NCBI GenBank assembly: GCA_017630115.1
Contig: JAGBVY010000104.1
Coordinates: 1 to 33,440, forward strand
DNA: 33,440 bases
Direction of reading: 5' to 3'
Source: Tidjanibacter sp.
GTDB lineage: Bacteria; Bacteroidota; Bacteroidia; Bacteroidales; Rikenellaceae
The stretch's first letter is position 1. Every line of letters starts with the position of its first letter. The notes beneath the pieces are model-generated. The model saw only the letters and a list, made by a program, of their open reading frames with translations, was not told the DNA's origin and searched no databases. Positions 1-6,952 of this stretch are shown here, piece after piece. The translations under genes were made by a program, and so were the position numbers.

Positions 1-45
1 CCCTAATCTCCCTAAATTCCCTAACCTCCCCTTCAATCCTCAACT
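1..45. repeat. 9-nt-pitch degenerate repeat, cut by window edge
   Basis: Five successive 9-mers can be read from base 1: CCCTAATCT, CCCTAAATT, CCCTAACCT, CCCCTTCAA, TCCTCAACT. The same CCCTAAATT type and the same change toward a TCAA/TTC-rich unit occur at 6881-6952 and 20082-20126. It lies just beyond the frr terminator and continues to the left of the window. Confidence 0.6.
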
Positions 46-60
46 CGGGCGGGGCGCACA

Positions 61-109
61 AAAAACCACCTCCGCAGATTACCGAGCGTAACAGCGGAGG
101 TGGCTTTTT
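61..109 (-). terminator. Rho-independent terminator of the pyrH-frr operon
   Basis: CCACCTCCGC (66-75) pairs perfectly with GCGGAGGTGG (94-103). The 18-nt loop is 76-93. Read on the minus strand the stem is followed by a run of T (complement of 61-65). It begins about 50 bp after the frr stop codon. Confidence 0.85.
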
Positions 110-154
110 GTGGGGTGTGGCGACCCGATAGTCGCACCAGAGGCTTGGGGGAGA

Positions 155-718
155 TTATACGGTCATAATCTCTTTCTCCTTAGCGGCGATAAGGTCTTCG
201 AGCTTCTTGGTGTAGCGGTCGATGAGTTTCTGAGCGTCGCTCTCGCCATCCTTAGCCACATCCTCGGGCATACCATCTTTCTGAGCCTTCTTGAAGGCCT
301 CCACAGCGTCGCGGCGTGCGTTACGCAAGCTCACCTTGGCAGTCTCGGCGTAGCCGCGCACCTGCTTAACAAGCTCCTTACGGCGCTCCTCGGTGAGGGC
401 GGGGATGGTAAGGCGGATGTGCTCGCCATTGTTGGAGGGGGTAAGACCAATGTTGCTCACCAAAATAGCCTTCTCAATAGGGCCAATCATATTTTTCTCC
501 CAAGGCTGGATGAGGATGGTCTTAGCGTCGGGTACATTGACACTTGCAACCTGCTCAATGGGGGTGGCTGTGCCGTAGTACTCAACCATAATACCCCTCA
601 GAACGTGCTGGCTTGCTTTGCCGGCGCGAACACTCAAAAGGGCCTCTTCGAGGTGGTGGATGGCTTTGGTCATCTTCTCCTCGGCCATTTCCAGAATCAA
701 TACGCTGTCTTCGTTCAT
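155..718 (-). CDS. frr: Ribosome recycling factor
   Basis: This 187-residue protein has the full usual length of RRF, which works with EF-G to split the post-termination ribosome and release mRNA and tRNA in the cytoplasm. Visible family marks are the VRAGKAS segment and the following MVEYYG near residues 30-50, the PWEKNMIGPIEKAI segment near 73-86, TEERRKELVKQ in the second long helix, and the lysine-rich C-terminus ending KEKEIMTV. It is the last gene of a minus-strand operon after pyrH and a TlpA-like thioredoxin, 23 bp behind the latter, and is followed by a strong terminator. The pyrH-frr linkage is common in bacteria; here it is split by the thioredoxin gene. Identification is secure. 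Confidence 0.97.
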   Translation of the reverse strand: MNEDSVLILEMAEEKMTKAIHHLEEALLSVRAGKASQHVLRGIMVEYYGTATPIEQVASVNVPDAKTILIQPWEKNMIGPIEKAILVSNIGLTPSNNGEHIRLTIPALTEERRKELVKQVRGYAETAKVSLRNARRDAVEAFKKAQKDGMPEDVAKDGESDAQKLIDRYTKKLEDLIAAKEKEIMTV

Positions 719-741
719 AGTTTTCTCTTAGTTTTATTTTG

Positions 742-1251
742 TTAGTTTAACATCTTTTCTGCCTTGTCGATAATCTCTCCGAGGGCCGTCTTGGAGTAGG
801 CGCTGCTGTGGTGGACAACAACACCATCGGGCCCAACGAGTATGTTGCGCGGTATCTCCTGCTCGGCAAAGAGCTCGTAGGTGCTACGCTCGGGGTCCAC
901 CGCCGAGAGGTAGTCGTAGCCCTTCTTGCGGAGCCACGCCACTACGGTAGCGCTATTCTCTTCCCTTGCGATGGGCAGGAAGACAAACCCGCTATGCTCT
1001 CTTAGGGCTGCAAACTCCTCGTTGGAGGCCAATCGCTTAAATTCCTTGCGACACGAAGGACACCAACTGGCCCACAGGCATATCCACACCACCTTGCCCT
1101 CTAAACTCTCCGAGCTAAGGCGCTCACCGCCTGTCATCTCCACCTCGAAGGCGGGCATCCTATCACCCTCCCGAACCCTTGCATAAGGGTCTTGTGCCGC
1201 CGCTGTGAGCGACACCACAAGGGCAGATATGAGCGTGAGCCAAAGGCGCAT
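742..1251 (-). CDS. Secreted TlpA/ResA-like thiol-disulfide oxidoreductase
   Basis: The 169-residue protein starts with a hydrophobic signal sequence (about residues 1-19, ending TAAAQ) and continues as one thioredoxin-fold domain of the TlpA/ResA/AhpC-TSA type. The redox motif WCPSC carries cysteines 64 and 67, and a PRN segment near residue 134 supplies the expected cis-proline loop. Such proteins reduce disulfides in the periplasm, often for cytochrome c maturation or repair of secreted proteins; the substrate cannot be told from sequence. It sits 20 bp after pyrH and 23 bp before frr, so it is very likely co-transcribed with both, which is an odd place for an exported redox protein. The family is certain and the physiological role is not. 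Confidence 0.88.
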   Translation of the reverse strand: MRLWLTLISALVVSLTAAAQDPYARVREGDRMPAFEVEMTGGERLSSESLEGKVVWICLWASWCPSCRKEFKRLASNEEFAALREHSGFVFLPIAREENSATVVAWLRKKGYDYLSAVDPERSTYELFAEQEIPRNILVGPDGVVVHHSSAYSKTALGEIIDKAEKMLN

Positions 1252-1271
1252 AGGGCGGGGCGGAGGCGGGA

Positions 1272-1979
1272 TTAGTTGTGTACGAGCGTGCCGTTCTGCT
1301 CGCCGTCGAGTACCTTTTGGAGGTTGCCCTCGGTGTCCATATCAAAGACGATGATGGGCAGGCGGTTCTCCTTGCAGAGCGTGAAGGCCGTCAGGTCCAT
1401 AATTTTCAGTCCTCGACCATACACCTCGTCGAAGGTGATCTCGTCGAACTTGGTTGCAGTGGGGTCCTTCTCGGGGTCGGCCGTATAGACGCCATCCACG
1501 CGAGTGCCTTTGAGCAATACCTCGGCCTCAATCTCAATACCACGCAGAGCTGAGGCGCTGTCGGTCGAGAAGTAGGGGTTGGAGGTGCCACCACCAATGA
1601 TAACCACATAGCCTGCTTCGAGATACTCCACAGCCTTGGCCTTCGAGAAGTACTCGCCAATAGGCTCCATACGGATGGAGGTGAGTACTTTTGTCTTGAC
1701 GCCCAGACTTTCGAGGTGGCTGTGCAGGGCCAGCGAGTTGATGATTGTGGCGAGCATACCCATCTGGTCGCCCTTTACGCGGTCGAAACCACGACCCACA
1801 CCTTGCACTCCGCGGAAGATGTTGCCACCGCCAATGACTATACCAATCTGAACACCGCTCTCTACGGCCTTCTTGATTTGCTGTGCGTAGCTGTCGAGCA
1901 CTTCGGTTGCGAGTCCACGACCACTCTCTCCTGCCAGCGATTCGCCGCTGAGTTTGAGGAGTATTCTTTTGTATTTCAT
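1272..1979 (-). CDS. pyrH: Uridylate (UMP) kinase
   Basis: PyrH phosphorylates UMP to UDP with ATP in the cytoplasm as part of pyrimidine nucleotide synthesis. The 235-residue length matches the bacterial amino-acid-kinase type. Visible marks are LKLSGESLAG near the N-terminus, GGGNIFRG near residue 51, the MGMLATIINSLAL helix, GGGTSNPYFSTDS near 150, and a C-terminal MDLTAF segment. It is the first gene of the minus-strand pyrH-thioredoxin-frr operon, and its start faces dxs across a short divergent promoter region. Bacterial PyrH is typically controlled by UTP and GTP; nothing in this sequence departs from that family. Confidence 0.97.
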   Translation of the reverse strand: MKYKRILLKLSGESLAGESGRGLATEVLDSYAQQIKKAVESGVQIGIVIGGGNIFRGVQGVGRGFDRVKGDQMGMLATIINSLALHSHLESLGVKTKVLTSIRMEPIGEYFSKAKAVEYLEAGYVVIIGGGTSNPYFSTDSASALRGIEIEAEVLLKGTRVDGVYTADPEKDPTATKFDEITFDEVYGRGLKIMDLTAFTLCKENRLPIIVFDMDTEGNLQKVLDGEQNGTLVHN

Positions 1980-2046
1980 AACTTTTGGGTTTGTTGTTGT
2001 CTTGTCGAAAAGTAGTGGGGCACTCTACATACCCCTTTATCGGTTA

Positions 2047-2054
2047 CGAATATA
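2047..2054 (-). promoter_or_regulatory. Possible -7 box for pyrH operon
   Basis: On the minus strand the bases read TATATTCG, one mismatch from the Bacteroidota -7 consensus TAnnTTTG, 68 bp ahead of the pyrH start codon. No convincing -33 TTTG is seen at the right distance, so this is tentative. Confidence 0.3.
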
Positions 2055-2070
2055 CAACTTTTTTTGCATT

Positions 2071-2105
2071 TTTGCCCTATCTTCCGTATTTTCTTGGTAT
2101 ATTTG
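2071..2105 (+). promoter_or_regulatory. Bacteroidota-type promoter of dxs
   Basis: A perfect -7 box TATATTTG lies at 2098-2105 and a TTTG lies at 2071-2074, separated by 23 bp, slightly longer than the usual 19-21. Transcription would start near 2112. This places the first in-frame ATG (2064) upstream of the transcript and argues for a later start codon of dxs. Confidence 0.55.
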
Positions 2106-2126
2106 CACTTTAAGCATAAGGAAGAT

Positions 2127-4004
2127 TTGGAAAATAAAGAATATAAATATCTCGAAAAGGTCAATTCCCCAAGCGACCTTAAAACGCTCGAAGTGTCGCA
2201 GCTGGCAGACTATTGTGCCGAGCTGAGGGACTATATAGTGCGCTCGTGTGCCGTCAATCCGGGCCACCTCTCGTCGAGTCTTGGCGCGGTGGAGATTGCT
2301 GTTGCCATACACTATGTCTTCGATTTTCCCGACGATGCCGTTGTCTGGGATGTCGGCCACCAAGCCTACGCCCATAAGATTATCACCGGTCGCCGCGAGG
2401 AGTTCCTCTCTCAGCGCAAGTCGGGCAGCATTGCCGGCTTCCCTCGTATGGAGGAGGGAGATTCGTTTGGTGCGGGCCATTCGTCGGTGTCGATTTCGGC
2501 CGCCTATGGTTTGGCCGAGGCCGCCAAGATGTCGGGTAGGCAGAGGGGTGTTGTGGCGGTCATTGGCGACGGCGCAATGACGGGCGGTTTGGCCTTTGAG
2601 GGACTCAACAATGCCGGTGCGTCTAATACCAATCTGATAGTTGTGCTCAACGACAACCGCCAGAGTATCGACACCAACGTGGGAGCACTGCGCAAGCACC
2701 TGCTGCGCATAACCTCCTCGCGCAAATACAATAGGCTCAAACGTCGTGTTTGGGGTGGGCTCCACTTTGTGCCTCGCCTGAGGGCCTTGTTGCAACACGC
2801 TGCCCACACCGTCAAGCGTGGCTTGTTGCGTCAGAGCAACCTCTTTGAGAGTCTTAACTTTCGCTACTTCGGCCCTACCAATGGCCACGATGTGGTGGGC
2901 TTGGTGCGTACCTTGCGTTCGCTCCAATCAATCGAAGGACCTAAGCTACTGCACGTTATGACCCTCAAAGGCAAGGGTTATGCCCCTGCCGAGAAGGGCG
3001 ACCCTGCGGTGTGGCATTCGCCCGGTAGGTTTGATGTTGCCACAGGCGAGCGTGAGCCTTCAAAGGGTGGTGTGGCCAAATATCAATATGTCTTTGGCAG
3101 GGCTCTCTTGGAGCTTGCCGAGGCCGACGAGAGAGTTGTGGGTGTAACGGCTGCAATGGCCACAGGCACGTCGATGAACATCTTGCAGGGGGCTATGCCC
3201 GAGCGAGTCTTCGATGTGGGTATTGCTGAGGGCCACGCTGTGACCTTCTCGGCGGGATTGGCTGCGGGAGGCCGAGTGCCCTTCTGCGCTATATATTCCT
3301 CGTTTATGCAACGAGCCTACGACAACCTCATCCACGATGTGGCTCTCCAAAATCTCCACGTTGTCTTCTGCCTCGATAGGGCAGGTTTGGTGGGCGAGGA
3401 TGGTGCTACCCACCACGGAGAGTTCGATGTGGCCTACCTTAGACCCATACCCAACCTGACTATTGCCGCTCCTCGCAACGAGCAGGAGCTCAGAGATATG
3501 ATGTTCACCGCCAGTCGTGGCAGTGGGCCTTTTGTTATCCGCTATCCTCGTGGTGGTGCTGCGGGCGTGGCTGAGGGGCCAATGAAGGAACTTTCGGTGG
3601 GCAAGGCCGAGCTGCTGCGCGAGGGCGAGGATGTGGCCCTGCTGACCCTCGGACATACGGCTCTGGCCGGCTCTGCGGCTGCCGAGATGGCTGCCGAGCA
3701 GGGTGTGTCGGTCTGTCATATAGATTTGCGCTGGGCCAAACCGCTCGATGAGGATATGCTCCGAATGGTGGCCAAGAAGTTCGACCGCATTGTGACCGTT
3801 GAGGATGGTGTGCTTAATGGCGGTGTTGGTAGCGCAGTTGTGGAGTGGATGAGCGATAACGGCTTTGCACCCCACATTGTGCGCCTCGGCATTGGCGACG
3901 AGTTTGTGTCGCACGGCACTGTGGGCCAACTCAAACGCCACTGCGGCTACGACGCCGAGGGCATCCTGAACGCCATAGTCAAACTGACAACTGATAATCA
4001 ATAA
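2127..4004 (+). CDS. dxs: 1-deoxy-D-xylulose-5-phosphate synthase
   Basis: DXS condenses pyruvate and glyceraldehyde-3-phosphate with thiamine diphosphate, the first step of the MEP isoprenoid route; ispH of the same route is also in this window. Motifs are NPGHLSSSLG, DVGHQAYAHK, the TPP/Mg motif GDGAMTGG with the following NNAG, VGIAEGHAVTF and the C-terminal transketolase domain with VEDGVLNGG. An in-frame ATG at 2064 precedes the promoter box at 2098-2105, and family homologues begin just before the NSPSDL segment, so TTG at 2127 is preferred, giving 625 residues (normal for the family). An AAGGAAGA run sits directly before it, closer than an ideal ribosome site. The next gene starts 6 bp after the stop, so they are probably co-transcribed. 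Function is secure; the exact start is not. Confidence 0.93.
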   Translation: MENKEYKYLEKVNSPSDLKTLEVSQLADYCAELRDYIVRSCAVNPGHLSSSLGAVEIAVAIHYVFDFPDDAVVWDVGHQAYAHKIITGRREEFLSQRKSGSIAGFPRMEEGDSFGAGHSSVSISAAYGLAEAAKMSGRQRGVVAVIGDGAMTGGLAFEGLNNAGASNTNLIVVLNDNRQSIDTNVGALRKHLLRITSSRKYNRLKRRVWGGLHFVPRLRALLQHAAHTVKRGLLRQSNLFESLNFRYFGPTNGHDVVGLVRTLRSLQSIEGPKLLHVMTLKGKGYAPAEKGDPAVWHSPGRFDVATGEREPSKGGVAKYQYVFGRALLELAEADERVVGVTAAMATGTSMNILQGAMPERVFDVGIAEGHAVTFSAGLAAGGRVPFCAIYSSFMQRAYDNLIHDVALQNLHVVFCLDRAGLVGEDGATHHGEFDVAYLRPIPNLTIAAPRNEQELRDMMFTASRGSGPFVIRYPRGGAAGVAEGPMKELSVGKAELLREGEDVALLTLGHTALAGSAAAEMAAEQGVSVCHIDLRWAKPLDEDMLRMVAKKFDRIVTVEDGVLNGGVGSAVVEWMSDNGFAPHIVRLGIGDEFVSHGTVGQLKRHCGYDAEGILNAIVKLTTDNQ

Positions 4005-4010
4005 TTCAAA

Positions 4011-5456
4011 ATGAAACGTTTGTTTGTGTTGTTTCTCGCCATAGGGGTTTCCGTTGGTGCGCTCTTTGCCCAGAAAGGCTCTCTTGTGGCGGGTAGTGGC
4101 GAGAGGAAAATTGTGACCACCGGTATGGGTGTCACCCCCGAAGCGGCGGTTAAGGATGCCTTGCGCTCGGCTGTGGAGATGGTTGTGGGTGCGGTGGTAA
4201 ACTCCGAGACCCGCATTGCCAACGACGAGATTATCAGCGACGAGATTCTGACCCTCTCGCACGGCTTTGTGCGTAAGTATGAGAAGGTTGCCGAGTCGGC
4301 CAACGGAGCCGACGGCTACACAGTAACTGTGGCTGCCATTGTTACCGAAAAACATATTGCCGACAAATTGCAGGCTAAGGGAGTAACGGTGAACTACAAC
4401 ACCAGTGCTCTGTTTGCCCAGTATAAGGAGTGGGATCGCTTGGCCGAGGCAGAGAAAACTATGGCCGAGAAACTCTTTGGTTTGGAGGCAATCAAGCAAA
4501 AGAGGTGCAACGTCTATGACTACCAGATGACTGTGGATGAGCCCATTAGGGAGAATGGCAAATATAAAATCAAGGTCTTCCGAACAGCGACCAAAAACGC
4601 CAACTGGGAGGTTGAGTACCAAAATATGCTCGCCACGCTCGACGAGATTTGCTACGAGAAGACGGTGCTCGATTATGTTCCACGCAATAAACACCCCTAT
4701 ATGGAGTCGGTGGGTAATGGTGCTTACGGCTCGGGCCTCTATATGCAGACCTGCATTTCGGGCTACGACAAGCAGGGAGAGCCTATCTACTCCCAAAGGG
4801 AGGTGGTGTTGGAGCGTGTCAGATGCGAGTCCCCCTTTACGGCCATAAGCCAAAATTATAGGCGCGACAATGGCTTCCTCAGGTATCAGGATAGCCGAAG
4901 GATGAAAGACCAAAGTGCCGACTTTCAGGCTCGCTACAAGCAGATGGACTACAAGCTCACCCCACAAGACCGCAGCCGACTGAACAACCCCTACTTGCCC
5001 GATGTGGTTTTCGACATCTTCCAAAAGAGTTTCACCCCCTATGTATATGTTGTCTTTGAGGATGCCGACGGCGACTACGACCACTACGACCGCATAACCA
5101 TCTACAAGTTTACCCACCCCGACACTTCGTGCATAATCCACCTCTATGCCTCGTGGCTGTTTAGCGAGATGCACCACAATGTGCGCTTTGGCTACCCCAA
5201 TGGTGTTGGCTCGCCAATGTGGGCCAATGTGATTTACAACTGCACAGGTGGATTCCAGAGCGGAGCTTTCAACGACTACGGCTCGGGCTACAACCTCCAA
5301 CAAGGTTTCTACTTCAATAAGCCCAACCACAAATGGGTGAGGTTTAGTAAGAGTTGGACTTTCAGCGAGGAGGATTTTAGCAGGCTGCAAGAGATAACCG
5401 TCATCCCCACCAGCGACACCCGCAAGGTGGAGGAGGAGTATAAATACCATTTTTAA
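4011..5456 (+). CDS. Secreted protein with FlgT_N/LPP20-like N-terminal domain
   Basis: This 481-residue protein begins with a signal peptide (residues 1 to about 20, ending GALFAQ). Residues about 30-125 read TTGMGVTPEAAVKDALRSAV, then GAVVNSET and a YTVTVAAIVTEK strand, a pattern like the FlgT N-terminal/LPP20 fold found in envelope proteins that bind partners or peptidoglycan. The rest (130-481) is rich in aromatic residues, with EDADGDYDHYDRITIY near 350, and I do not recognise it; a C-terminal beta-rich domain is likely. No flagellar gene is nearby, so a motility role is not suggested. The gene lies 6 bp after dxs. Its TAA stop codon is the outer end of the MITE-like element at 5454-5690, so the original C-terminus may have been altered by that insertion. 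Confidence 0.7.
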   Translation: MKRLFVLFLAIGVSVGALFAQKGSLVAGSGERKIVTTGMGVTPEAAVKDALRSAVEMVVGAVVNSETRIANDEIISDEILTLSHGFVRKYEKVAESANGADGYTVTVAAIVTEKHIADKLQAKGVTVNYNTSALFAQYKEWDRLAEAEKTMAEKLFGLEAIKQKRCNVYDYQMTVDEPIRENGKYKIKVFRTATKNANWEVEYQNMLATLDEICYEKTVLDYVPRNKHPYMESVGNGAYGSGLYMQTCISGYDKQGEPIYSQREVVLERVRCESPFTAISQNYRRDNGFLRYQDSRRMKDQSADFQARYKQMDYKLTPQDRSRLNNPYLPDVVFDIFQKSFTPYVYVVFEDADGDYDHYDRITIYKFTHPDTSCIIHLYASWLFSEMHHNVRFGYPNGVGSPMWANVIYNCTGGFQSGAFNDYGSGYNLQQGFYFNKPNHKWVRFSKSWTFSEEDFSRLQEITVIPTSDTRKVEEEYKYHF

Positions 5457-5695
5457 CGTGAGCTAATGCGAATTTAGCGCAATGTAAATTATTGATTCTC
5501 TGCAACCGCTGTTGTGCGCAAATCGCAATACTCACATTAAGGGCTTTTGCAAAGCCCCTTTAATACTTACATTCCTCCCTAAATCCCTCCTTTGGGAAAG
5601 GTGGGACTTGGTCAAAGAGCCTCAGTAAGGCTCTTTGATAAGCGGAAGTTTCGGAATTTCAACTTGTTGAAATTTGCGAAACTCACGTTAATTTT
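5449..5695. mobile_element. MITE-like element with 9-bp inverted ends and ATTTT flanks
   Basis: Almost the whole 327-bp spacer between the FlgT-like and TIR genes is one structured element. Its ends are TAACGTGAG (5454-5462) and CTCACGTTA (5682-5690), perfect inverted repeats, and they are flanked by direct ATTTT copies (5449-5453 and 5691-5695) that look like a 5-bp target duplication. A third near-copy of the end, CTCACATTAA, lies at 5531-5540. Inside are hairpins GGGCTTT/AAAGCCC (5541-5557), CCCTCCTTT/AAAGGTGGG (about 5584-5604, one mismatch), TCAAAGAGCC/GGCTCTTTGA (5612-5638) and AATTTCAAC/GTTGAAATT (5655-5674). No open frame is present. A miniature transposable element moved by a transposase elsewhere is the inference. 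The short A/T flanks could be chance. Confidence 0.5.
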
Positions 5696-5783
5696 AGGTA
5701 GAAGAGTAGATGACGAGCCAGCGTGCGTTGCGCTCAGAAAAATTCCCCAAAACGATTAAAACCACACACCAAACACCCAAACT

Positions 5784-6737
5784 ATGAATCACGATGTTTT
5801 CATAAGCTATTCGAGCAAACGCTCGGAAGTGGCCAATGAGATATGCGACCTATTGGAGCGTAGTGGCTTGAAGTGTTGGATAGCCCCTCGTGATATTGTG
5901 GGCAACAACTACGACGACCTCATAGACGAGGCTATTGTTGGTTGCAAGTTGTTTGTCTTTGTGTTCTCGCAGGAGTCTTCCGTATCGACGTGGTGCAAGG
6001 CCGAACTAAACCTTGCTTTTTCGGAGAACAAGGCGATTTTGCCCTATCGCATAGACAATACGCCCCTGAGAGGTGGTTTTAGGTTGAAATTGCAAATGAG
6101 TCATTGGCTTGATGCCAGTTTGGACTATCGCTCGGAGTTTCCCAAACTTATCCAGATGGCAACCCAGATAGTTGGTGTCCCCACACCACAGCCAGCTCCC
6201 AAACCTCAGCCAAAGCCTCAGCCCAAGCCACAACCTACGGCTAAGACCTATAAGGTGGGCGACTACTACGACGACGGCACTAAGAGGGGTGTTGTCTTTG
6301 AGGTAACGTCCGACGGAAAGCACGGCAAGATTGTAAGCCTCGAACAAGCCGAAAAGCAATGGGCAATAGGGGCAGTTTGTGGTGATAAGACATACGCAAC
6401 CTCAATGACGGATGGCAAGGCTAATATGCAAAAGATAATGGCAATTAGAGGTTGGAGAGAAAAGTATCCTGCTTTTGCTTGGTGTGCCGATTTGGGCGAG
6501 GGATGGTATCTGCCCATACAAGAAGAGTTAAAGACCATAGGCAAAGCACGAGATCAAATCGACGCAACGCTCTCCGCCAATGGCTGCACGAAACTAAAAC
6601 GTTTTGATGATTATTGGTCTTCCTCTGAGAAAAGCACTCATGACTTTTGCGCGTGGTATGTCCGTATGTACAGTGGCAACACCTACTACGACTATAAGTA
6701 CAACCGCGGCTATGTGCGCGCCGTGTCCGCTTTTTAA
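5784..6737 (+). CDS. TIR-domain protein fused to a DUF1566/Lcl C-type-lectin-like domain
   Basis: The 317-residue protein has three parts. Residues 3-130 are a TIR domain: HDVFISYSS at the first strand, CWIAPRDI in the BB-loop region, and SSVSTWCKAEL, where Glu74 sits in the WCxxE position that is catalytic in NAD-cleaving TIR enzymes. Residues 132-153 are a Pro/Gln/Lys linker (PKPQPKPQP type). Residues 155-317 start KVGDYYDDGTKRGVVF and end in WYLPIQEEL, DDYWSSSE, AWYVRMYSG and YVRAVSAF, the DUF1566/Lcl pattern related to targets of diversity-generating retroelements. No signal peptide or membrane segment is seen, so it is probably cytoplasmic. The part near 6400-6640 is more A/T-rich and uses AGA and AAA codons more than neighbours, which suggests transfer. 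A sensor-effector in defence is an inference; no partner gene is adjacent. Confidence 0.85.
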   Translation: MNHDVFISYSSKRSEVANEICDLLERSGLKCWIAPRDIVGNNYDDLIDEAIVGCKLFVFVFSQESSVSTWCKAELNLAFSENKAILPYRIDNTPLRGGFRLKLQMSHWLDASLDYRSEFPKLIQMATQIVGVPTPQPAPKPQPKPQPKPQPTAKTYKVGDYYDDGTKRGVVFEVTSDGKHGKIVSLEQAEKQWAIGAVCGDKTYATSMTDGKANMQKIMAIRGWREKYPAFAWCADLGEGWYLPIQEELKTIGKARDQIDATLSANGCTKLKRFDDYWSSSEKSTHDFCAWYVRMYSGNTYYDYKYNRGYVRAVSAF

Positions 6738-6771
6738 GATTTAGGCTTGGAGCGCAAGCGAATTTTTATGT

Positions 6772-6807
6772 CAAAGCCCCGCAACGATTGCGGGGCTTTG
6801 GCGTTTT
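6772..6807 (+). terminator. Rho-independent terminator of the TIR gene
   Basis: CAAAGCCCCGCAA (6772-6784) pairs perfectly with TTGCGGGGCTTTG (6788-6800), leaving the loop CGA, and a GCGTTTTT tract follows. It begins 35 bp after the TIR stop codon. Confidence 0.85.
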
Positions 6808-6808
6808 T

Positions 6809-6952
6809 AAGGGTTTTAAGGGCCTTAGGGGCTCTAAGGAGTTTAAGGCCTATAAGGCTTATAGGGCTTATAGGGCTTATACCTAAGCTCCCTAAATTCT
6901 CTAAATTCCCTAAGCTCTCTTATTCCTCAATTTCCAATTCTCCATTCTCACT
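6809..6952. repeat. 9-nt-pitch repeat array with two opposed unit types
   Basis: From 6809 the sequence can be cut into sixteen successive 9-mers without any phase break. Eight are of the AAGGGTTTT to AGGGCTTAT type (6809-6880), then ACCTAAGCT, CCCTAAATT, CTCTAAATT, CCCTAAGCT (6881-6916), then CTCTTATTC, CTCAATTTC and similar. The second type is close to the reverse complement of the first (AGGxxTTA against TAAxxxCCT), so the array is roughly head-to-head inverted. The last units (6920 onward) run into the 3' end of the SPOR gene and encode its C-terminal residues. Confidence 0.7.

Noticed and set aside
110..745. Plus-strand frame opposite frr (211 residues)
   Set aside because: It is antisense to a secure frr gene, runs through its terminator region and has no family features.
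3060..5450. A very long open frame on the minus strand opposite dxs and the FlgT-like gene (796 residues)
   Set aside because: It is a shadow of two confident plus-strand genes with good family matches or a signal peptide; its composition has no domain, and GC-rich codon use makes such antisense frames common here.
6772..6800. Hairpin after the TIR gene as the cruciform (IMH-type) element of a diversity-generating retroelement
   Set aside because: It starts 35 bp after the stop, is followed by a T tract and has a 3-nt loop. A plain terminator explains it better; no template or reverse transcriptase is visible.
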